From RHKX01 sp963839535 (GTDB lineage Bacteria > Actinomycetota > Thermoleophilia > Solirubrobacterales > 70-9): 64,000 nt of DNA. The stretch spans positions 124,001-188,000 of the forward strand of contig CAWIVF010000009.1 in assembly GCA_963839535.1 (NCBI GenBank), given 5' to 3'. Under the pieces are notes generated by a model, which saw nothing but the letters and a program-made list of their open reading frames with translations, was not told the DNA's origin and searched no databases. Position 1 is the first letter of the stretch. Each line of letters opens with the position of its first letter. The position numbers and the translations under genes were made by a program. Below, in pieces: positions 25,882 to 34,056 of the stretch.

Positions 25882-27114
25882 CTAGCCGATCTTGTCGTAG
25901 AGGCTGAAGATCGGCAGGTACATCGCGATCACGATGAAGCCGACGACACCGCCGACGCCGATGATCATGATCGGCTCGATCAGGGCGGTGAGCGCCTTGA
26001 TCTTCGCGTCGACCTCGGCCTCGTAGAAGTCGGCGATCTTGCTCAGCATGTGCTCGAGCTGGCCGGTCTCCTCGCCGACGGCGACCATGTGGGCGACCAT
26101 CGTCGGGAAGACGGGCTCCTTCTCGAGGGGAGCGGTGATCGTGCCGCCGCGGCGGACCGAGGCGTAGACGTCGTCCATCGACTTCTCGATCACCTTGTTG
26201 CCGGCGGTCTCGCCGGCGATCTTGACCGCCTGCAGGATCGGCACGCCGGCCTGGATGGTTCCCGAGAAGATCCGCGACCAGCGCGCGATCGCGACCTTCT
26301 GGACCACGTCGCCGATCTTCATCGGCAGGTTCAGCTTGACGACGTCCCACTGGTAGGCGCCCTTCTCGGTCTTCTTCCAGCGACGGAACGCGTAGATGAG
26401 GGCGGCGACAGTCGGCACCACGATGTAGAACGACCCGGTCATCAGGTCGGAGAGGGTGACCACGATCTGCGTCGGCAGCGGCAGCTTGGCCGAGGTCTCG
26501 GGGTTCTCGGAGGCGAGCTCCTCGAACAGGCCGACGAAGACCGGCACGATGAACGCGACGACGATGATCACGACGATCATCGCGAACGCGAAGACCAGCA
26601 TCGGGTACATCATCGCCGAGCGCACCTGACGCCTCAGGGCGTCGAGCTTCTCGATCTGGAAGGCGACCATGTCGAGCGCCTGCTCGAGCTGACCGGAGCT
26701 CTCGCCGGCGCGGACCATCGAGCGGTAGAGCGAATCGAAGACGTCGGGGAAGCGCTCCATGGCGTCGCCGACGGAAGAGCCCGCCTCGACGTCCTGGCGG
26801 AGGCCGATCGTTGCCGCGGTGATCTTCGGGTCCTCGGTCTGCGCCTCGAGCGTGGTCAGCGACCGAAGCATCGGCATGCCCGACGCGATCAGCGTCGCGA
26901 ACTGCCGGGAGAAGATCGTCAGCTCGCGCAGATCGATCTTCTTCTTCTTGAAGGGCATCTCGATCTGCATCGCCTGCTTCTTCTCGGTGACGTCCAGGAC
27001 GATCAGGCCCTTCGAGCGAAGCTGCTCGGTGACCTGGCCCTTGGACGGCGCCTCGAGCTCGCCACGGGACGGGATCCCGGTGACGTCGACGGCGCGGAAG
27101 GCGAAAGTGCTCAT
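25882..27114 (-). CDS. pilC: type IV pilus inner-membrane platform protein PilC
   Basis: GspF/PilC family platform on which PilB and PilT act. The 410-residue intact product has two T2SSF repeats: FSRQFATLIASGMPMLRSLTTL ... EAGSSVGDAMERFPDVFDSLY in the first and WSRIFSGTIQAGVPILQAVKIAG ... PTMVAHMVAVGEETGQLEHML in the second. Membrane helices are at MMYPMLVFAFAMIVVIIVVAF, FYIVVPTVAALIYAF and IEPIMIIGVGGVVGFIVIAM. The length is usual for the family. It follows pilT by 20 bases and is likely in the same transcript. Confidence 0.95.
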   Translation of the reverse strand: MSTFAFRAVDVTGIPSRGELEAPSKGQVTEQLRSKGLIVLDVTEKKQAMQIEMPFKKKKIDLRELTIFSRQFATLIASGMPMLRSLTTLEAQTEDPKITAATIGLRQDVEAGSSVGDAMERFPDVFDSLYRSMVRAGESSGQLEQALDMVAFQIEKLDALRRQVRSAMMYPMLVFAFAMIVVIIVVAFIVPVFVGLFEELASENPETSAKLPLPTQIVVTLSDLMTGSFYIVVPTVAALIYAFRRWKKTEKGAYQWDVVKLNLPMKIGDVVQKVAIARWSRIFSGTIQAGVPILQAVKIAGETAGNKVIEKSMDDVYASVRRGGTITAPLEKEPVFPTMVAHMVAVGEETGQLEHMLSKIADFYEAEVDAKIKALTALIEPIMIIGVGGVVGFIVIAMYLPIFSLYDKIG

Positions 27115-27134
27115 CGCTCAGTACTCCGAACGGA

Positions 27135-28270
27135 TCAGACCGGCGAGCCGATGGTCGTTGCGGCGCCGGCGTAGCTGGGGACGCTCGGGAGCCGTCGTGC
27201 GAGGGACCGAGCAGGCGGCGCAGCTCCTCCGGGACGGATGCGCGCCGCTCGGCGAGCTCCCGCGTGATCTTGCCCTGGCGGACCAGCTGCACGAGGTGGG
27301 CGTCCATCGTCTGCATGCCCGACGGAGCCGGAGGTCTGGAGCGCCGAGTAGATCTGGTGGGTCTTGCCCTCGCGGATCAGGTTCCGGATCGCGGGGGTCG
27401 GGACGAGGATCTCGCAGGCGCAGATGCGGCCCTTGCCGTCGGCGGTGGGCAGCAGCTGCTGGGTGATGATCCCCTGCAGGGCGATCGAGAGCTGCATCCG
27501 GACCTGGGCCTGCTGCCCGGCCGGGAAGACGTCGATGATCCGGTCGACCGTCTGCGCGGTCGACTGGGTGTGCAGGGTGGCGAACACGAGGTGGCCGGTC
27601 TCGGCCGCGGTCAGCGCGGTCGACATCGTCTCGAGGTCGCGCATCTCGCCGACGAGGATCACGTCGGGGTCCTGGCGAAGCGCGGCCTTCAGGGCCAGGG
27701 CGAAGTCCGGGGCGTCGGAGCCGACCTCACGCTGGTTGACGATGCACTTGCGGTGCGGGTGCATGAACTCGATCGGGTCCTCGATCGTGAGGATGTGCTC
27801 CTCGCGCTCGTTGTTGATCGCGTCGATCATCGCGGCGAGGGTCGTGGTCTTGCCGGAGCCGGTCGGGCCGGTGACGAGCACGAATCCGCGCGGCTTGCGC
27901 GTGAACTCGGTCATCACGGCCGGCAGGCCGAGGCTCTCGAGGGAGGTGACGTTCTCCGGGATGTGCCGGAAGGCGGCGCTGATCGAGCCGCGCTGGAAGA
28001 AGACGTTGACGCGGAAACGGGCGACACCGGGGATCGCGTAGGCGAAGTCGAGCTGCTTGTTCATCTCGAACCGCTTGCGCTGGTCGTCGTTGAGGACCGA
28101 GTAGACGATCTCGCGCGTCTGCTGAGGGGTCAGGACGGGCTGACCCTCCATCGGCCATGATCTGGCCGCGAACGCGGATGGCGGGCGCGAAGCCGGGCGT
28201 GAGGTGGACGTCGGAGGCGCTCGAATGTCACCATCGAGGTCAGGACCGATGCGAAGTCGAAGTCAGTCAT
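27135..28270 (-). CDS. pilT: pilus retraction ATPase PilT, several frame breaks
   Basis: Hexameric AAA-like motor for pilus retraction. ATG 28270 gives MTDFDFASVLTSMVTFE. After shifts near 28225 and 28155 the expected N-terminal domain reads SDVHLTPGFAPAIRVRGQIM then QPVLTPQQTREIVYSVL. The long central block is intact: FVLVTGPTGSGKTTTLAAMI (Walker A), HILTIEDPIEFMH (Asp box), DPDVILVGEMRDLETMSTALTAAETGHLV (Walker B) and FATLHTQSTAQTVDRIIDVFP (His box). Near 27320 and 27195 two more shifts interrupt the C-terminus (MQTMDAHLVQLVRQGKITRE ... LARRLPSVPSYAGAATTIGSPV). Corrected length is about 378 residues. Confidence 0.92.
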
Positions 28271-28318
28271 CCCGCCCTTCATCGGTTGCGAGGCCGAAAG
28301 GCTTGAGCGAGGATGGAC

Positions 28319-28337
28319 GACGCCCAGAGCGGGCGTC
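28319..28337. repeat. hairpin between the AI-2E-type permease and pilT
   Basis: GACGCCC-AGAGC-GGGCGTC, a perfect 7-bp stem with a 5-base loop, between the permease stop (28342) and the pilT start (28270). No T-run follows on the minus strand, so it is more likely an mRNA processing or stability element than a strong terminator. Confidence 0.45.
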
Positions 28338-28341
28338 GGAG

Positions 28342-29517
28342 TCAGGCGGTGCCGGGCTTTGCGGCCTCTGCCGCCGCATGCGCGTCAGCCTCGACCAGCT
28401 CGATGCCCCCGCGCCTGTAGAGCAGGAATTCGCGCACCCCGATCTGCAGCGCCGCGGCCACCGGGATCGCGAGCAGGGCGCCGACCACGCCCATCAGGGT
28501 GCCCCCGAACAGGGCGGCGACGACGATCACGAACGGGTCGAGCTTCACCGCCCGCCCCTGGATCCGTGGCTGCACCACGTAGTTCTCGAACTGCTGGTAG
28601 ACGATCGCGAAGATCACCCAGATGATCGTCACCGTCGGGAAGCCGGTGAACAGCGTCACGATCGCGACGATGAACGCCCCGACGGTCGCGCCGACCAGGG
28701 GGATCAGGTCGAGCAGCGCGATCAGGACGGCAAGCGCGAGCGGCGCCGGCACCCCGAGGATGCTGAGCACCGTGAACGCCGTGATGCCCGCGATCGCCGA
28801 TTGCGCGAGCGCACCGCCCACATAACCCGCGACGGCAACGGCCATCCGGTCGAGCGCGCGCCCGATCGCCTCCGCCTCCTCGGGCCTGCGCGTGGCGAGC
28901 ACCGCATCCGTCCACGTGCGTCCGCGGGTGACGATGAACATGCTCATCACCAGGATCGTGAACAGCGCGAACAGCGAGCCGAGGAGGCCCGCCCCGAGGT
29001 CGGCGAGCGTCGCGGCCACGTCGTCGAGCGACCCGGCGGCGTCGTTGGCCGCGTCCTCGAGCTTGCCGACGAGGTCGAAGTTCTCGTTCAGGTTCGTCAG
29101 GGTCTCGCTGTCCTGAACCGTTCCGTTCAGGTCGTCCACGTAGCCCGGGAAGTTCGAGACGAGATCGCTCGTCGCCCGCACGGCCGGCGGCACGAGGATC
29201 GCGCCGATCACGATCGGCACCAGGATCAGCCCGAGGTAGACGATCGCGACGGCCCCTCCGCGCGGCATCCGCCGGCTCAGCAGGTTGACCGGAGCCGAGA
29301 CCGAGACGGCCACGAACGTCGCGAAGAACAGCCAGCTGATCGGCGTCCGCAGCAGGTAGAGCAGGTAGAGCGCGATCGCGCTGGCGACCACGGTGAAGAT
29401 CACCCGCAGGATCCCGCGCACGCTCGGCTCGCGCGGCGAGGCGGAGCCGAACACGGCGGTCATCGTCCCCATGCGACCCGGCTTCCCGCCGGACTCCGGT
29501 ACGGGGGTGCCCTCCAT
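28342..29517 (-). CDS. AI-2E family (PerM/YdiK-like) membrane protein
   Basis: 391 residues from ATG 29517 (MEGTPVPESGGKPGRMGTMT); MGTMTAVF a little downstream is an alternative start. It shows the family layout: paired N-terminal helices (ILRVIFTVVASAIALYLLYLL, ISWLFFATFVAVSVSAPVNL), then IVYLGLILVPIVIGAILVPP and a soluble helical segment of about 110 residues. After that come the C-terminal membrane block with PLALAVLIALLDLIPLVGATVGAF and LFGGTLMGVVGALLAIPVAA. Members export small molecules or act as Na+/H+ antiporters; the substrate here is not known. It is placed between pilB and pilT and probably co-transcribed, but no pilus role is known to me. Confidence 0.88.
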   Translation of the reverse strand: MEGTPVPESGGKPGRMGTMTAVFGSASPREPSVRGILRVIFTVVASAIALYLLYLLRTPISWLFFATFVAVSVSAPVNLLSRRMPRGGAVAIVYLGLILVPIVIGAILVPPAVRATSDLVSNFPGYVDDLNGTVQDSETLTNLNENFDLVGKLEDAANDAAGSLDDVAATLADLGAGLLGSLFALFTILVMSMFIVTRGRTWTDAVLATRRPEEAEAIGRALDRMAVAVAGYVGGALAQSAIAGITAFTVLSILGVPAPLALAVLIALLDLIPLVGATVGAFIVAIVTLFTGFPTVTIIWVIFAIVYQQFENYVVQPRIQGRAVKLDPFVIVVAALFGGTLMGVVGALLAIPVAAALQIGVREFLLYRRGGIELVEADAHAAAEAAKPGTA

Positions 29518-29588
29518 GGGCGCAATGCTGAATCGGAGGTCGGACGGTCCCGCCCAGCCGTCGCCGCGATGTCTGAAGGGAGCGTCGT

Positions 29589-31402
29589 CTAAACGGCGAC
29601 GCGGGCGACTTCGGCGATGCTGGTGTGGCCGAGCCGCACCTTCGCCAGGCCGTCCTCGCGGAGGGTGGCCATCCCGTTCTCGCGCGCGAGGCGGGTGATG
29701 TCCGCCTGGGAGGCGCCGCTGACGGTCAGGTCCTTGAGCCCCTCGCTCCATGACCATCACCGAGTAGAGGCCCAGCCGGCCCTTGTAGCCGGTGCCGTTG
29801 CAGCGGTTGCACCCGGCCGCCTCGTACGCCTGGATGTCGCCGTCGACGTCGAAGCCGGCGGTCTTCAGCGCCGATGCCTGGAGCAGGACCTCGCGCTTGC
29901 AGTCGGGGCAGAGGGTCCGGGCGAGCCGCTGGGCGACGACGCAGTCGATCGCGGAGGCGGTGAGGAAGGTCTCGATGCCCATCTTCGAGAGGCGGGTGAT
30001 CGCGCTCGGGGCATCGTTGGTGTGCAGCGTGGTCAGGACCATGTGGCCGGTGAGCGCGGCCTCGATCGCGATCCGGGCGGTCTCGCCGTCGCGGACCTCG
30101 CCGACCATGATGATGTCGGGGTCGGCGCGGAGCATCGAGCGCAGGCCGGTGGCGAAGTCGAGCCCGGCCTTGCGGTTGACGCCCATCTGATTGACGCCCG
30201 GGATCCGGTACTCGACCGGGTCCTCGATCGTGATGATCTTCTTGGCGACGTCGTTGAGATCGTTCAGGGCCGAGTAGAGCGTGGTCGACTTGCCCGAGCC
30301 GGTCGGGACCGGTCACGAGGACGGCGCCGTGGGACTTGTGGAAGGAGTTGGCGAACGACGTGCGGGCGCCCTCCTCCATCCCGAGCTCGTCGAGCGTTCG
30401 CAGCGCTGCCGTCTTGTCGAGGATCCGGATCGTGGCTCCCTCGCCGCGCTGCGTCGGGACCGTGACCACGCGCAGGTCGACCTTGCGGTCGTCGACCGTG
30501 ACGCCGACGCGGCCGTCCTGGGGCAGCCGCTTCTCGGCGATGTCGAGCTCGCTCATGATCTTGATCCGCGAGACGACGCCGGCGACCATGCGCTTGGGCA
30601 CGCGGGCGACCTCGTAGAGGACGCCGTCGACCCGGAAGCGGACGCGCATGTCGCGCTCCTCGGGCTCGAAGTGGACGTCGGAGGCACCCTCGCTGACGGC
30701 CTGGCCGAGGATCGAGTAGACGAGCTTGATGACCGGCGCGTCGTCCGCGGACTCGCGCATCTCCGAGACCTCGTTGGCGCTCGGCTCGTCGCCGTCCTCC
30801 CCGTCCTCGTTGATCGCCTCGGAGACGGCGCTCTCGAGCGAGTTGAGGCGGGCGATCAGGCTCTCGATGTCCGCCTCGGCGGCGACGGCGACGCGGCAGT
30901 TGAGGCCGGTCATCATCTGCACGTCGTCGGCGGCGAGGACGTTGGCGGGATCCGCCATCGCCAGCAGGAGGGTGTTCTCGTCGAGGTAGCCGACCGGGAT
31001 CGCCCGGAAGCGGCGGGCGGTCTGGCCGGAGACGAGGTTCGCCGCGCCCATGTCGACGTGGTAGTTGTTGAGGTCGATGTGGTCGAGGCCGTAGCGCTCG
31101 GCGACGGCGCGCGAGAGCTGATCGGTGGTGATCAGGCCCTGCTCGACCATCAGGGTCTCCGGGGAGCGACCGGCGGCGCGCGCCTCGGTGATCGCCTGCT
31201 CGACCTGCTCGGCGGTCAGGAACCCCAGCTCGACGAGCACGTCGGTGATGAAGCGGCCGCTGTGGGAGCGCGATCGCGGCGGCGTGATGCCCGGCGTCCC
31301 GGCGGCCGCGGCTGCGACCTCCTCCGTGCCGTTGTCGCCGGCCTGGTGAGGAGCGGAGACCGGACGCAGCTGCTCGTCGAGTTCGGTGATTTCGGTGCTC
31401 AT
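29589..31402 (-). CDS. pilB: pilus extension ATPase PilB, two frame breaks
   Basis: GspE/PilB motor for pilus polymerisation. ATG 31402 overlaps the aroE stop (ATGA). The N-terminal MshEN domain covers about residues 45-200 (FLTAEQVEQAITEARAAGRSP, YLDENTLLLAMADPANVLA), a domain that binds c-di-GMP in some homologues. The ATPase core follows (ASDVHFEPEERDMRVRFRVDG, RLPQDGRVGV) up to GAVLVTGP, where a shift near 30309 interrupts Walker A. The continuation reads MGVNRKAGLDFATGLRSMLR, PDIIMVGEVRDGETARIAIE and TLHTNDAPSAITRL, with a zinc tetracysteine TLCPDCKRE ... CNRCNGTGYKG. A second shift near 29749 precedes the tail AEVARVAV. Corrected length is about 604 residues. Confidence 0.93.
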
Positions 31403-32233
31403 CTGGGCTGGCTTCTGATCGCTTCTCGCATTGGTTCCAAAGGTGGGTCCAAGCCGGTCCAGATGCGGAGCGACTCGGCTCCCTGTCGGACCAGGATCTC
31501 GAGGCCATCTACCACGGTTGCCCCGTTTCGCCCTGCGGCGACGACGAGTTCCGTCGGCTTGGCCCCGTACACGAGGTCCACTACGACCATTCGGTCAGAA
31601 AGCCCATCGACCCGGAGGGGCAAAGCCTTTAGTGCCTGGGCAGCGAGCGCCCGGCCCCTCTCCCGGCCGCTCCAGTCCCACCGATGTGGCGTTGACGAGG
31701 AGGTCGTAGTCCGCGAGCGGGATCTCGCCGGTCTCATCGAGGGCGGAGACCCCCAGATCCCGGGCGAGCTCGGCGGCCCGCTCAGGGGTCCGGTTGTGCA
31801 CCGAGACGTGCGCTCCGGCCCGGTTCAGGGCCCACGCGGCGGCCCGCGCCGCGCCGCCGGCGCCGAGAACCAGGGCTCGCATCCCCTCCGGCGAGCGCGG
31901 CAGAGCGGCGATGAGGCCGCTCGCGTCCGTGTTCTCGGCCCGGATTCCATCGGGCCCGAAGCTGAGCGTGTTCGCCGCCCCGATCTCGCGCGCCGCGGGC
32001 GAGGCGTCAGCGGCGAGCTCGAGGGCCGCAAGCTTGTGCGGGATCGTCACGTTCGCACCCGCGTAGCCGGCGGCGGCAAGGCCCTCCACCCCCGCGCGGA
32101 AGTCCTCCGGTGCCAGCTCGATCGCCTCGTAGGACCACTCGCCGCCGATCCCGAGGGCGGCGAAAGCCGCCGTGTGCATCGTCGGCGAGAGCGAGTGAGC
32201 GATCGGTTGGCCGAGCACGGCGAGGCGGTTCAT
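31399..32233 (-). CDS. aroE: shikimate dehydrogenase, one frame break
   Basis: NADPH-dependent reduction of 3-dehydroshikimate. ATG 32233 shares a base with the mltG stop. It has MNRLAVLGQPIAHSLSPTMH (substrate Ser-Ser region), YAGANVTIPHKLAALE (catalytic Lys), ENTDASGLI (Asn/Asp), the dinucleotide loop LGAGGAARAAAWAL with NRTPERA, and DLLVNATSVG. A one-base shift near 31685 moves the C-terminus to another frame (MVVVDLVYGAKPTELVVAAG, TVVDGLEILVRQGAESLRIWTG), ending at 31399. Corrected length is 277 residues. It precedes pilB with an ATGA overlap, coupling a shikimate gene directly to the pilus motor. Confidence 0.93.
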
Positions 32234-33663
32234 CAGCAGTCCGTCGGCTGGGCGCCCTCCGCCTCGAGCGCGGCCTGGTACTCCGCCTGCAGATCGAGGA
32301 ACTCGTCGTAGTCGGCCGTGAAGCTGTGCTCGTTGCACGACCCGGGCTTGAACACGTAGTACTTGTAGTCGACGTCGGCGGGGTCCGCGGCGGCCTCGAG
32401 CGAGTCGAGCCCGGGGTTGCCGATCGGGGTCGGAGGGAGGCCGGGGACGAGCCGCGTGTTGTACGGGGAGTCCGACGCCAGCTCGCTCTCGGTCAGCGGC
32501 TTGTCGAAGCCGACCTCGTAGCGCAGGGTCGCGTCGATCCCGAGCGGCTCGCCGTCGGCCAGCCGGTTGTAGATCACGGCGGAGACCAGCTTGCGCTCCT
32601 CCGGCGCCTGCACCTCGCGCTCGATCATCGAGGCGATCGTGACGACGTCGTACTCGGTCAGGTTCTTCTTCTTCGCGTAGCTCATGTCGACGCCGGCGAA
32701 GTTGTCCTCGAAGGCGTCGAGCTGCTTGCCGACCAGGTCGCTGACCGGGGCGTCCTTCTCCAGGTCGTAGGTCGCCGGGAACAGGAAGCCCTCCAGCGAC
32801 GCGTCGCCCGAGGCCCCGAGCTTCTTCAGGTCGAAGCCCTTCGGCGCCTTGGCCGTCTCCTTCTCGTAGTCGCCCTTCAGCCCCGCGTCCTTCGCGATCG
32901 CCGCCATGTCTGTGCGGGCGAGGCCCTCCGGGATCACCACGTCGACCGTCTTCAGCGTGCGCGGTCCCTTCTGCACGGGAGCCGGCTCGTCGTCGCCGGC
33001 CTTCTTGATCGCGAACGCAGCGCCGCCGACGATCAGGAGGATGCCGGCGAGGGCGATCAGCCGGCGCAGCCAGACGCTGGCCGCTGCCGCTGCCCGAGCG
33101 CGCGGCTCGAGACGGGGCGCGGCGGGATCGCGGGGGGCGATGGCGGCGGGAGGTTGCGCGGGAGGCGGCTCGGCAGGCTGGGCCGCGGCGGGCTGAGCCG
33201 TCTGCCCCCGGCGGGCAGCGGCTGCGGCGATCGCCCGGTCGGCGAGGGCGGCCTGCTCCCGCGTCGGCGGGCCCAGCGCGACCTTCGGCTCGACAGCAGG
33301 CGCGGCGGCGGCTCGACCCACCCGGCGGCGCGTGAGGGGGCCCTCGCGAACCGGCACGACCTCATCCGCGGGCTGCCGAGACGTGCCGGCCGGCGGGGTC
33401 GCGGGCGTACGCCGGAAGGGAGGCGGCTCGGCGCCCTCGCCGGGCGGCGGCGGGTTGACGACTCGCTCGCGGCCCTGCTCGACGGCCTCGCGACCCTTGG
33501 CGGCGGCGCCGTCGAGCGCCCCGCTGACGCGATCGGCGAGCGAACGGCGGTGGCCGCGGGCCTCGCGCTGGGCCTCGCGCTGGGCGCGGCGGCGCTCGCG
33601 CTCGGCCGCCTCGGGATCGCTCTCGGCGAAGGGATCGCCGCCGGGGGGCGGGGTCTCGCTCAT
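32233..33663 (-). CDS. mltG: endolytic murein transglycosylase MltG (YceG-like)
   Basis: Cleaves nascent glycan strands at the membrane. The 476-residue intact product has an unusually long cytoplasmic N-terminus of about 215 residues rich in Arg/Glu/Ala/Pro. One membrane helix (WLRRLIALAGILLIVGGAAFAI) follows, then a LysM-like segment (VIPEGLARTDMAAIAKDAGL), and then the YceG domain: LEGFLFPATYDL, VVTIASMIEREVQAPEERKLVSAVIYNRL with the catalytic Glu in ASMIERE, and GIDATLRYEVG. It ends SPYNTRLVPGLPPTPIGNPG ... YYVFK. The upstream overlap with ruvX (ATGA) and downstream TGATG with aroE mark one operon. Confidence 0.94.
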   Translation of the reverse strand: MSETPPPGGDPFAESDPEAAERERRRAQREAQREARGHRRSLADRVSGALDGAAAKGREAVEQGRERVVNPPPPGEGAEPPPFRRTPATPPAGTSRQPADEVVPVREGPLTRRRVGRAAAAPAVEPKVALGPPTREQAALADRAIAAAAARRGQTAQPAAAQPAEPPPAQPPAAIAPRDPAAPRLEPRARAAAAASVWLRRLIALAGILLIVGGAAFAIKKAGDDEPAPVQKGPRTLKTVDVVIPEGLARTDMAAIAKDAGLKGDYEKETAKAPKGFDLKKLGASGDASLEGFLFPATYDLEKDAPVSDLVGKQLDAFEDNFAGVDMSYAKKKNLTEYDVVTIASMIEREVQAPEERKLVSAVIYNRLADGEPLGIDATLRYEVGFDKPLTESELASDSPYNTRLVPGLPPTPIGNPGLDSLEAAADPADVDYKYYVFKPGSCNEHSFTADYDEFLDLQAEYQAALEAEGAQPTDC

Positions 33664-34049
33664 CGGCGCGCCTCCTGGGCGAGCAGGTAGGAATCGAGCA
33701 GGTGGGCGGCGGCGAGGGAGTCCTCCGACGCCTTCGACCCCGCCCTGCGGCTCGCGGCGGCGAGCCTCGTGGTCAGTCGTTCGTCGTAGGTCTCGACCGG
33801 CACGTCGACCAGCGCGGCGACCTCGCCCGCGAAGCGTCGCGCCGCCGCGGCCTGCGCGCCCTCGGTCCCGTCGAGGGAGACGGGCAGGCCGACGAGCACC
33901 TCCTCCACCCCACGCTCGGCGACCAGCGCGGCGACGGCGGCGGGGTCGGGCGGCGAGATCGGGTCGATCGGGGTGACGATGGTGCCGGTCGGGTCGCAGA
34001 CCGCGCAGCCGCAGCGCGCCGAACCGTGGTCGAGGGCGAGGATCCTCAT
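33660..34049 (-). CDS. ruvX: RuvX/YqgF family Holliday-junction resolvase-like nuclease
   Basis: 129 residues with an RNase H-like fold: MRILALDHGSARCGCAVCD (first acidic residue in ALDHG, where D-x-G is usual), VLVGLPVSLDGTEGAQAAAA, VPVETYDERLTTRLA (conserved YDERLTT) and the C-terminal DSLAAAHLLDSYL. Family members process pre-16S rRNA ends or branched DNA. It is translationally coupled to mltG and follows alaS by 7 bases, as in most Gram-positive alaS-ruvX-mltG-aroE runs. Confidence 0.93.
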   Translation of the reverse strand: MRILALDHGSARCGCAVCDPTGTIVTPIDPISPPDPAAVAALVAERGVEEVLVGLPVSLDGTEGAQAAAARRFAGEVAALVDVPVETYDERLTTRLAAASRRAGSKASEDSLAAAHLLDSYLLAQEARR

Positions 34050-34056
34050 CCGGCGC

